A stretch of 10,927 nucleotides of DNA from Myxococcales bacterium (lineage in GTDB: Bacteria > Myxococcota > Polyangia > Fen-1088). The position numbers and the translations under genes are program-made. The stretch lies in NCBI GenBank assembly GCA_003159055.1, contig PMLH01000316.1:6364-17290 (forward strand), read 5' to 3'. How positions within the stretch are numbered: the stretch's first letter is position 1; each line of letters begins with the position of its first letter. This document shows, piece after piece, positions 1 to 5,999 of the stretch. The notes under the pieces are model-generated. The model was not told the origin of the DNA. It made no database searches and worked only from the letters and a program-made list of their open reading frames with translations.

Positions 1-492
1 GGCGCCTATGGCTACATGATGCCCAAGAATCGCGTTCAAACCATGGTCGGGATGGCTTGGGCCGGCGTTGCATTCGACGCGGAAGTGGCGGCGAAAGCCA
101 AGCAATGGATCGTGCGAACCTTCGACGTCGATCCAGAGCACACACCCCACGAAGCGATGAAGGGAAATGCCGACTATCGCGGTTGGCGCTTTGGCAACAC
201 CTACCTGGTCGGCGACGCAGGCGGCTTCCTCAACCCGGTCACCACCGAGGGCATCTGGTTCGCAATGAGAAGCGGCGAAGGTGTCGCGAAGTTCATCCTG
301 GGCGATCCCGAGGGCAGGAAGATCCTCGCCAAGATGGTCGCCGAGCACCGTAAGCAGGTGCGCATCTTCAAGCTGATGACCGACCGACGCCTGCCCTTGT
401 GCTGGCTCATCGAGTGGCTGTTTCGCAATCCTTCCAAGGGTCTGCGGCGCTGGCTGTTCGACAGAATCTTTTGGCGCCTCATGGAAGGGTAG
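1..492 (+). CDS. FAD-dependent oxidoreductase, geranylgeranyl reductase family (C-terminal part, 5' truncated)
   Basis: The reading frame is open from the first base (G-A-Y-G-Y-M-M-P-K...) to a TAG at 490-492, so the gene begins upstream of the window. The fragment is about 163 residues, roughly the C-terminal 40% of a usual 380-430 residue flavoprotein. The recognisable core is YLVGDAGGFLNPVTTEGI (from about nt 202), the conserved GD motif that contacts the FAD ribityl/pyrophosphate in the p-hydroxybenzoate hydroxylase/GGR fold, followed by a helix with AMRSGE as in geranylgeranyl reductases. The upstream GYGYMMPK strand resembles the GGR 'GYGWIFPK' segment. The family hydrogenates isoprenoid chains or acts as a monooxygenase or halogenase-like enzyme on lipids or polyketides; the substrate cannot be told because the N-terminal FAD Rossmann motif is outside the window. 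The C-terminal tail is rich in Trp, Arg and Leu and may lie on a membrane. The next gene starts 56 bp downstream on the same strand. Confidence 0.75.
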   Translation, partial: GAYGYMMPKNRVQTMVGMAWAGVAFDAEVAAKAKQWIVRTFDVDPEHTPHEAMKGNADYRGWRFGNTYLVGDAGGFLNPVTTEGIWFAMRSGEGVAKFILGDPEGRKILAKMVAEHRKQVRIFKLMTDRRLPLCWLIEWLFRNPSKGLRRWLFDRIFWRLMEG

Positions 493-538
493 CCGCGGCT
501 GCTCAAGCTTTGCTGGCAGACGTCGATACATGTTAGTT

Positions 539-542
539 AGGA
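539..542 (+). promoter_or_regulatory. Shine-Dalgarno for the PilZ gene
   Basis: AGGA lies six bases upstream of the ATG at 549 and supports that start for the PilZ protein. It is the best purine-rich match in the 56-bp gap after the oxidoreductase. Confidence 0.5.
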
Positions 543-548
543 CCGACA

Positions 549-905
549 ATGCCAGGGCGAGCCACAGCCGAGCGGCGAATCTACCCTCGGCATCGCGTGC
601 GAGTGGCAGTCCTGTGGCGAAATCGCCACCTGCCCCCGATGTCCGGCGAGATCTGCGACATTTCCGCGCAGGGGCTCTTCATCATCTCGACGTCCGCGTT
701 GCCCGACGATGTCGGGGTCGGCGACAGCACCCAGATCACCTTCTCGACCGATGGCCGGCAAGAAGTGCTAGCCGGCATGGTGCGCTGGCGCGGCTTCCAT
801 CCAATGCACCAAGCGATCGGCTGCGGCATCCAGCTTGACGAGGCCGGCGCCGAGGCCATCGTCCGCTTGTTTCCGCTTCTGCTGGCACCCAAGCCAGCGC
901 AATAA
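549..905 (+). CDS. PilZ domain protein (putative c-di-GMP receptor)
   Basis: A 118-residue protein that is essentially one PilZ domain. The c-di-GMP binding signatures are both present: R9-R10-xxx-R14 (RRIYPR) near the N-terminus and D37-x-S39-xx-G42 (DISAQG), followed by beta strands ending in MVRWRG and a Gly-x-Gln-Leu strand (CGIQLDE), as is typical of the six-stranded PilZ barrel. From family knowledge such small proteins bind cyclic di-GMP and act as adaptors on motility, exopolysaccharide or transcription partners; the partner here is unknown. It has no signal peptide or membrane segment, so it is cytoplasmic. An AGGA ribosome binding site precedes the ATG. The gene sits 56 bp after the oxidoreductase, possibly cotranscribed, and its stop codon overlaps the T-tract of the terminator that ends the facing FKBP gene. 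The domain call is firm; function beyond nucleotide sensing is not visible. Confidence 0.87.
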   Translation: MPGRATAERRIYPRHRVRVAVLWRNRHLPPMSGEICDISAQGLFIISTSALPDDVGVGDSTQITFSTDGRQEVLAGMVRWRGFHPMHQAIGCGIQLDEAGAEAIVRLFPLLLAPKPAQ

Positions 906-937
906 AAAGGCGCCGAGATCATCTAGACCACGGCGCC
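904..937 (-). terminator. Intrinsic terminator of the FKBP lipoprotein gene
   Basis: Read on the minus strand, 937 to 909 folds as GGCGCCG / U / GGUC / loop UAGAU / GAUC / U / CGGCGCC. This is a 7-bp outer stem, one U-U mismatch, a 4-bp inner stem with one G-U pair, and a 5-base loop. It is followed at once by five Ts (908-904). It starts 20 bases after the FKBP stop at 958. There is no T-run on the plus-strand side (AATTCG), so termination is expected mainly for the minus-strand transcript. The poly-A of the plus strand that forms this T-tract contains the last bases of the pilZ TAA stop. Confidence 0.8.
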
Positions 938-957
938 AATTCGTACGCGCGACCCTT

Positions 958-1845
958 CTACTTCTTGATCTCGATCAGCTCGATATCGAACACCAACATC
1001 CCAAACGGCCGTCCGGGCGGGCCCGGCTCGTCGCCGTAGGCCATCTTGCCCGGGATCCAGAAGCGCGTCTTCTCACCTTCCACCATGAGTCGTACGCCTT
1101 CGGTCCAGCCCTTGATCACGCCGCTCAGCGGAAACTCCGCCGGCTGTCCCCGCACGACCGAGCTGTCGAAGCGCTTGCCGTCGGTGGTCCAACCGGTGTA
1201 GTGGACCTTCACGAGGTCGGTTGCCGCCGGGTGTACCTTGCCCTTGCCCTTGGTGAGCACGCGATAGGCAAGTCCAGATTCGGTCTTCTTAGCGTTCTTG
1301 GGCACGGCCGCCACGTCGGTCGGCACCGCTGGCGCAGGCGGAGCCTTCTTGATGCCCAGAAGCTCGACATCGAAGACCAGCGTCCCGGACGGCCGCCCGG
1401 GCGGGCCTGGCTCGTCGCCGTAGGCCAACTTGCCCGGGATCCAGAAGCGCCGCTGTTCCCCTTCGACCATGAGCTGCAAGCCCTCGGTCCAGCCCTTGAT
1501 CACGTGGTCGAGCGGGAATTCCGCCGGCTGGCCTCGCACCACCGAGCTATCGAACATCTTGCCGTCAATCATCCAACCCGTGTAGTGCACCTTGACCGTG
1601 TCCTCGGCGCTGGGATGATCCTTGCCCGTGCCCGGTTTCAGAACCTTCGACGCCAACCCGGAAGCGGTCTTCTCGGCATCCGCGGGGGCGGCGGCAACGT
1701 CGGCCGGTGCAGGCAGGCCCTTGGGCGCCTCGGGCGCCTTCGCCGCAGGTGGCGGCGGAGGAGGCGGCGGTGCGGGTTTCGGTTCTTCCTTCTTGCAGGC
1801 GCATGCAAGGACGGCCATCAAGATTGCGAGTGAGATGTTTTGCAT
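958..1845 (-). CDS. Lipoprotein with two tandem FKBP-type peptidyl-prolyl cis-trans isomerase domains
   Basis: A 295-residue protein. Residues 1-15 form a short hydrophobic signal ending in the lipobox VLAC (Cys15 lipidated). A Pro/Ala linker with eight consecutive prolines (27-34 or so) follows, then FKBP domains at about 61-167 and 189-295. FKBP active-site aromatics are present in both copies: Y88, F98, D99, F110, V115-I116, W119, Y142, F158, and at +128 residues Y216, F226, D227, F238, V243-I244, W247, Y270, F286. Both domains therefore look catalytically competent in prolyl isomerisation of envelope proteins. The domains align without gaps and are about 77% identical by hand count (82/107), so they come from an internal duplication. 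The ATG start gives a signal with no basic residue; a TTG 12 codons upstream (1879-1881) would add Arg and Lys and could be the true start. No clear Shine-Dalgarno is seen before the ATG. The gene is divergent from the OPT transporter across 78 bp and ends in a strong terminator. Confidence 0.9.
   Translation of the reverse strand: MQNISLAILMAVLACACKKEEPKPAPPPPPPPPAAKAPEAPKGLPAPADVAAAPADAEKTASGLASKVLKPGTGKDHPSAEDTVKVHYTGWMIDGKMFDSSVVRGQPAEFPLDHVIKGWTEGLQLMVEGEQRRFWIPGKLAYGDEPGPPGRPSGTLVFDVELLGIKKAPPAPAVPTDVAAVPKNAKKTESGLAYRVLTKGKGKVHPAATDLVKVHYTGWTTDGKRFDSSVVRGQPAEFPLSGVIKGWTEGVRLMVEGEKTRFWIPGKMAYGDEPGPPGRPFGMLVFDIELIEIKK
961..1707 (-). repeat. Tandem intragenic duplication encoding the two FKBP domains
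   Basis: Two in-frame units of 363 bp, at 1345-1707 (first domain) and 961-1323 (second), are offset by 384 bp. The repeat includes the lead-in linker (PADVAAAPADAEKT versus PTDVAAVPKNAKKT) as well as the FKBP domain, which fixes the duplication boundaries near the linker. Similarity is plain at DNA level too, for example around GGCTCGTCGCCGTAGGCCA, present in both copies on the plus strand. Confidence 0.9.
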
Positions 1846-1923
1846 GGGCTGAAATTTCGGTGGTTCCCGTGCCCATGTCAACAGCAAGTGCGGCGGGCCC
1901 TCGGTATCGGGTAGATTTGCGAC
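1846..1923. other. Divergent intergenic region between FKBP lipoprotein and OPT transporter
   Basis: This 78-bp gap must hold the promoters or upstream signals of both genes unless they begin inside neighbours. On the minus strand there is a perfect TTGACA hexamer (1881-1876), but 17 bases further on the -10 candidate is only GAAATT and lies about ten bases before the FKBP ATG, so it would give a nearly leaderless mRNA. On the plus strand TAGATT (1912-1917) lies just before the OPT ATG, with no matching -35. Neither promoter is firm. Confidence 0.3.
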
Positions 1924-3867
1924 ATGCCCCTGTTTCAGAAGCCGGCGCGCACGTCGGAAGAAATCGCCGCCAGCCGGCCGCTCGACATCGCGCCTGCCGA
2001 GGTCGCGACCTTCGACGAGAAAACCTGGTACGAGCGCGCCTTTCGCGGTGAGAGCACGCCGCAGCTCACCGTGCGTTCTGTGATTCTGGGTTCGCTGCTC
2101 GGCTTTCTGCTCGCCTTCACCAATCTCTATGTTGGGCTGAAGACCGGCTGGGGCCTTGGCGTGGCCATCACGGCTTGCATCGTTTCCTTCTCGCTGTGGA
2201 ACCTGTGCCTGCGCATCGGCCTGGCCCGTTCGCCACTTTCCATTCTGGAAAGCAATTGCATGCAATCGACCGCGTCGGCGGCGGGCTATTCGACCGGCAG
2301 CACGATGGTGTCGGCCACCCCTGCCCTGCTGCTGCTCAGCGTGAGTGCGCAAAATCCGCACGGCCAACACCTGCCCTGGCCGGTCCTGGCCGGCTGGACC
2401 TTCTTCCTCGCGCTGTTGGGTGTAGCGCTGGCGATCCCGATGAAGCGCAACATGATCAACCAGGAGAAGCTGCGCTTTCCGTCAGGGATTGCCTCGGCGG
2501 TCACCCTGCAATCGCTCTTCAGCCAGGGCAAGGAAGCAGCAGCCAAGGGCAAGGCGCTGTTCTACGCGGCCCTGGTTGCGGCGGTCCCGCCCGTCATCAT
2601 GGATCTGCCATTTCGCAAGCCGGCGCCGGGGCGGTCGTACGACGGTCTCGTGCCTGAAACGTCGTCGGTCTTCGATTGGTTGCCCGCTTTGGGCAGGAAC
2701 CCGAAAACCGGCGCGGCGTACGCGGCAAGCGATTGGAACTTTGTCCTCGACAACAAGTTGGTGATGGTCGCAGCTGGGGCACTGACCGGGCCACGCATTT
2801 GCTTCTCGATGGTCGCGGGCGGGCTCTTCCTGATGTACTGGCTCGGGCCGGCGGCACTTTCCGTCGGAGCCGCTCACAGCGCCGGCCGGGCCTGGCGCGA
2901 GATCGGAATCTGGGTGGGCGCTCCGACGATGATTGCTGCCGGACTTCTGACCTTCTTTTCGCAGTGGCGAACCATCCTTCGCGCCATGGGTGGCCTGGGC
3001 GCCGGCAACAAAGCCGGCTACGCCACCGCCGAGGTACCGGGGGGCTGGTTTTTCGGCTTGGGCTCCATCGCCACCGTCGGCGTTCTCCTCATCGGCCACC
3101 TCTTCTTCGGCATTCCGTGGCACCTCGGCTTCATCGCCGTCCTGCTAACCTTCTTCTTGTCATTGGTCGCTTGCCGGGCAACCGGCGAGTCAGATATCAC
3201 GCCCATCGGTGCCATGGGCAAGATCACCCAGCTCGCCTATGGCGTGCTCATTCCGCAAAATGCGACCGCGAACCTGATGACGGCGTCCATCACCGCCAAC
3301 GCGGCCGCTTCCAGCGCCGATCTGCTGACCGATCTCAAGTCCGGCTACCTGCTCGGGGCTCACCCGCGCCGCCAATTCGTCGCCCAGCTGCTCGGCGTGT
3401 TTGCCGGTACCGCAGCCACGGTGATTGGTTTTCATGTGCTCGTGCCCGACGCCACGGTGCTGACCGGTTCTGGCGATTTGCCGCCCACTTTCGCGGCGCC
3501 CAGCGCGCAGAGTTGGCTCGCCGTCGCCCGCGTGTTCCAGGAGGGCATCGGCAACCTGCACCCGATGGCGCGGCAGGGAATCCTGTGGGGCATGCTTGCC
3601 GGCGCGATGCTGGCGGCGCTGGAGATGATCTTTCCCAAGCACAAGCGGTGGATTCCTTCGCCGATCGGGCTCGGATTCGGCTTCATGCTTCCCTTCTTCA
3701 ACCCCTTTTCCATGCTCCTCGGCGCCGTGGCCGCGTGGCTGTGGTCGGCGCGCCATGCCGTGCACGCCGAACGGTACGTGGTGCCCGTGTCGTCGGGAAT
3801 CATCGCTGGCGAGTCGATCGTCAGCGTGCTCATCGCCCTGCTCAACAATCTGATTTTCCGGCGATAG
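1924..3867 (+). CDS. OPT family oligopeptide transporter
   Basis: A 647-residue polytopic membrane protein, the usual length for bacterial OPT members. Family hallmarks are NLYVGLKTGWGLG (67-79), ESNCMQSTASAAGYSTG (109-125) and the cytoplasmic stretch MKRNMINQEKLRFPSG (173-188). Later come a GESDITPIGAMGKITQL segment and an N-A-T-A-N-L-M-T loop typical of the second half. I count at least a dozen hydrophobic spans after a soluble N-terminus of about 50 residues. OPT proteins import small peptides or metal-chelate compounds using the proton gradient; bacterial members are poorly characterised, so peptide versus metal-chelate transport is open. The ATG is preceded by no strong ribosome binding site. 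The AmpG-like permease starts only 17 bp after the stop, which indicates one transcript and hints at uptake of peptides or cell-wall fragments. Divergent to the FKBP lipoprotein. Confidence 0.92.
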   Translation: MPLFQKPARTSEEIAASRPLDIAPAEVATFDEKTWYERAFRGESTPQLTVRSVILGSLLGFLLAFTNLYVGLKTGWGLGVAITACIVSFSLWNLCLRIGLARSPLSILESNCMQSTASAAGYSTGSTMVSATPALLLLSVSAQNPHGQHLPWPVLAGWTFFLALLGVALAIPMKRNMINQEKLRFPSGIASAVTLQSLFSQGKEAAAKGKALFYAALVAAVPPVIMDLPFRKPAPGRSYDGLVPETSSVFDWLPALGRNPKTGAAYAASDWNFVLDNKLVMVAAGALTGPRICFSMVAGGLFLMYWLGPAALSVGAAHSAGRAWREIGIWVGAPTMIAAGLLTFFSQWRTILRAMGGLGAGNKAGYATAEVPGGWFFGLGSIATVGVLLIGHLFFGIPWHLGFIAVLLTFFLSLVACRATGESDITPIGAMGKITQLAYGVLIPQNATANLMTASITANAAASSADLLTDLKSGYLLGAHPRRQFVAQLLGVFAGTAATVIGFHVLVPDATVLTGSGDLPPTFAAPSAQSWLAVARVFQEGIGNLHPMARQGILWGMLAGAMLAALEMIFPKHKRWIPSPIGLGFGFMLPFFNPFSMLLGAVAAWLWSARHAVHAERYVVPVSSGIIAGESIVSVLIALLNNLIFRR

Positions 3868-3884
3868 TCCGATACCATGGGCGC

Positions 3885-5105
3885 GTGACCGTCGCTGGCA
3901 CGCCACGCTCGCGTCTGCTTCTGTTCGCCGGGCTCTACTTCGCCCAGGGCGTGCCGTGGGGATTCTTCACGGTCGCGATCATGCTGCGGCTAGCGAATCT
4001 GGGGCTCGGCCCCGCCGCCATCGGCGAAGTCGCCAGCACGGCGTGGTTGCCCTGGACGCTCAAACCCCTGCTTGGCCCGCTGGTCGACCGCGTGTCGTTC
4101 GGCCGTTTCGGCCGCCGCCGCCCGTACATTCTGCTCGCCGAGCTGGGCATGGCGCTGTCCTTGGCGGCCATGTCCTTCGTCGAGCCAAGCCAAAGCCTTG
4201 CGCTTTTCAGTGTGCTTCTCTTCGTGCACAACCTGTTCGCCGCAGCCCAGGACGTTGGCACCGATGCCCTGGCCATCCACATCCTCCCCGAGCGCGAGCG
4301 CGGCAGTGCCAACGGCTTCATGTCAGCGGGAAAATTCGCCGGCGTTGTGGTCGGCGGCCAGGGCCTGCTCTTCGTGGCGCACGCGGCAGGATGGCGAGCG
4401 GCGTACCTGGCCGCGATCGGGCTTTTGCTGGTCCCCGCCCTGCTGGTGCTCCCCGTGCGCGAATCCGATTCCCAGGCAAGGCCAGTCCCTCTGATACGAG
4501 ATGCTTTTCGTCTGCTTTCCCGCCGTGTGGTCCTAGTCGCGGCGGCTTTCGCCGTGGTGGTCGACGCGAGCGACAGCCTCCTGTTTCCGCTTATCTATCC
4601 GCTTCTGAACCGGCAGCTCGGCTTTTCGGAGCAGCAGATCGCCACCCTGTCGACCGTCGGAGGCGCTGTGGCTGCCTTGAGCTCAATCGCAGGCGGCGTC
4701 CTCTCGGATCGCCTGGGGCGCCGGCGGACCCTCTTCTTTGGGTGCCTTGGCGTGGCCGCCCTGAATCTCGTTTTCATGGCGTCGCAGTCGGTGTGGGGCA
4801 GCTACGGGTTTCAGATCGCATTCGCAGTCGTGGGCGCCGTGGTCAGTGGAATCGTGTATGCGTCAAGTTTGGCGCTGTTCATGGATCTCACCCACCCTCG
4901 GCTGGCCGCGACGCAATTCCAGATCTACATGGCTCTGATGAATACCCGAGGTTTTTGGGCCAGTCGGCTGGGCGGCTGGTCTGCCGAGCGTGTGCCCGCC
5001 CCACGCATGTTCGGCCTGGGCGCAGTCGTCGAGCTGCTTCCCCTGCTGCTGCTGCCCTTCCTCGATTCACGAAAAGCCAAGGACGACGCTGACGGCACGG
5101 GCTGA
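3885..5105 (+). CDS. AmpG-like MFS transporter (putative muropeptide permease)
   Basis: A 406-residue major facilitator with a GTG start at 3885, the first in-frame start leading straight into the first membrane helix (LLLFAGLYFAQGVPWGFF). An overlapping ATG at 3877 is out of frame and hits TGA after three codons. MFS signatures lie after TM2 (GPLVDRVSFGRFGRRRP, 64-80) and in the second half (GGVLSDRLGRRR, 270-281). QDVGTDALAI (122-131) and ATQFQIYMAL (342-351) are typical of the AmpG/SLC33 branch, which carries anhydro-muropeptides (AmpG) or acetyl-CoA. The lengthy 'LPWTLKPLLGPLVDR' at the end of TM2 also matches AmpG. The muropeptide substrate is inferred from family resemblance only. About 12 hydrophobic spans are visible, with an acidic hydrophilic tail. 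It is probably translated from the same mRNA as the OPT gene 17 bp upstream. Confidence 0.85.
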   Translation: MTVAGTPRSRLLLFAGLYFAQGVPWGFFTVAIMLRLANLGLGPAAIGEVASTAWLPWTLKPLLGPLVDRVSFGRFGRRRPYILLAELGMALSLAAMSFVEPSQSLALFSVLLFVHNLFAAAQDVGTDALAIHILPERERGSANGFMSAGKFAGVVVGGQGLLFVAHAAGWRAAYLAAIGLLLVPALLVLPVRESDSQARPVPLIRDAFRLLSRRVVLVAAAFAVVVDASDSLLFPLIYPLLNRQLGFSEQQIATLSTVGGAVAALSSIAGGVLSDRLGRRRTLFFGCLGVAALNLVFMASQSVWGSYGFQIAFAVVGAVVSGIVYASSLALFMDLTHPRLAATQFQIYMALMNTRGFWASRLGGWSAERVPAPRMFGLGAVVELLPLLLLPFLDSRKAKDDADGTG

Positions 5106-5228
5106 GACGCCTCACGGTCCCGGTCGCCCACGGAAGCTCCAAGTTCCGCCTCCTGTTGTGTCAAAAATGAAGCAGGTCAAGAATTCACTGGGAGGAATGC
5201 GCTCTCCTAGGGGATGATACCGGCAACA

Positions 5229-5999
5229 ATGGCAAGGCTGTCAGTCAACGTAAACAAGATCGCAACCCTTCGAAACACCCGCAGCAACGGCATCCCGGAT
5301 ATCGTTCGCCTGTCCACCATCGCGCTCAATGCCGGGGCCGACGGAATCACCGTCCACCCGCGCCCGGACGAACGTCACATTCGCGGCGCCGATGTCGATG
5401 CCCTTGCGCGCCTCTTGGAGGAACATCCGCGCGCCGAATACAACATCGAGGGCAATCCCTTTCACGGTCTGGTCGAACACTGCGAGCGTGTGCGCCCAGA
5501 CCAAGCCACCTTGGTCCCGGATGCAACCGATGCGCCCACCAGCAACCAGGGTTGGGACTTGGCTGGCCTCACCGCCGAGAAGCGCAACGCCCTTGCTGCG
5601 GCGATAGCGCGCTTGCACGCATGCGGCTGCCGGGTCAGCTTGTTCATCGATCCACTCGTCGAGCTGCCCAAGCTCGCGAAGGAGCTGGGTGCGGATCGCG
5701 TCGAGCTCTATACCGAGCCATACGCCAGCGCCTGTCTGCAAGGAAAAGGCGAGGCGTCGGTGCAAGCGTACACCGCCACCGCCTCCGCCGCGCACGCCGC
5801 CGGTCTCGGGGTCAACGCCGGTCACGACCTCAACTTGGACAACCTTGGTCTGTTCCTGCGCCGCGTCTGGCCGGTCGACGAAGTCTCGATCGGCCACGCC
5901 CTGATCGCAGATGCGCTCGAGCTGGGCCTCGTGGAAACCGTGCGGCGCTACCGTGTCCTGGGCGCGTCGGCAACTATTGGATCTCGTATTGGTAGATGA
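5229..5999 (+). CDS. pdxJ: Pyridoxine 5'-phosphate synthase PdxJ
   Basis: A 256-residue (beta/alpha)8 enzyme that condenses 3-amino-2-oxopropyl phosphate with 1-deoxyxylulose 5-phosphate in the last ring-forming step of de novo vitamin B6 synthesis. Signatures seen: SVNVNKIATLRNTR (5-18), AGADGITVHPRPDERHIR (35-52, with His43 and His50), NIEG (72-75, the catalytic Glu position), LVPD (95-98), ELYTEPYA (159-166), VNAGHDLNLDN (195-205) and SIGHALIADAL (220-230). The start at 5229 (MARLSVNVNK) matches the usual N-terminus of the family; an in-frame ATG at 5214 would add five residues. Neither has a well-spaced Shine-Dalgarno: GGAGG at 5191 is 18 or 33 bases away. The 'NVNK' in place of 'NIDH' places it in the branch I recall from Bacteroidetes and some deltaproteobacteria. 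The last 26 bp overlap the convergent phosphoesterase gene, giving PdxJ a tail (ASATIGSRIGR) beyond the usual end. Gap of 123 bp after the MFS gene. Confidence 0.93.
   Translation: MARLSVNVNKIATLRNTRSNGIPDIVRLSTIALNAGADGITVHPRPDERHIRGADVDALARLLEEHPRAEYNIEGNPFHGLVEHCERVRPDQATLVPDATDAPTSNQGWDLAGLTAEKRNALAAAIARLHACGCRVSLFIDPLVELPKLAKELGADRVELYTEPYASACLQGKGEASVQAYTATASAAHAAGLGVNAGHDLNLDNLGLFLRRVWPVDEVSIGHALIADALELGLVETVRRYRVLGASATIGSRIGR

Noticed and set aside
835..1833. Long plus-strand open frame (332 codons) across the FKBP gene
   Set aside because: It is antisense to a well-supported FKBP gene. Its protein is His/Arg/Leu-rich with no family motif and shows the internal repeat only because the FKBP domains are duplicated. 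This is a GC-rich shadow.
1846..2370. Upstream extension of the FKBP frame on the minus strand
   Set aside because: The extension runs antisense to the OPT transporter and would bury the lipoprotein signal inside the protein; the signal with lipobox VLAC marks the true N-terminus near 1845.
2676..3884. Upstream extension of the MFS frame through the OPT gene
   Set aside because: It is an alternate frame of the OPT gene with Arg/Pro-rich low-complexity translation. The MFS begins at the GTG at 3885, right before its first membrane helix.
5131..5148. Short hairpin CGGAA...TTCCG after the MFS gene
   Set aside because: The stem is five base pairs and no T-run follows, so it does not qualify as an intrinsic terminator.
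5156..5184. Promoter-like TTGTGT-17 bp-AAGAAT before pdxJ
   Set aside because: Only 3 of 6 and 4 of 6 matches to the sigma-70 hexamers; too weak to call without transcription data, though it is suitably placed for pdxJ.
5191..5217. GGAGG followed by ATG (5197) and a six-codon frame ending TGA just before pdxJ
   Set aside because: The ribosome site is only one base from the ATG, and the peptide MRSPRG has no attenuator or leader-peptide logic for a B6 gene; probably chance.
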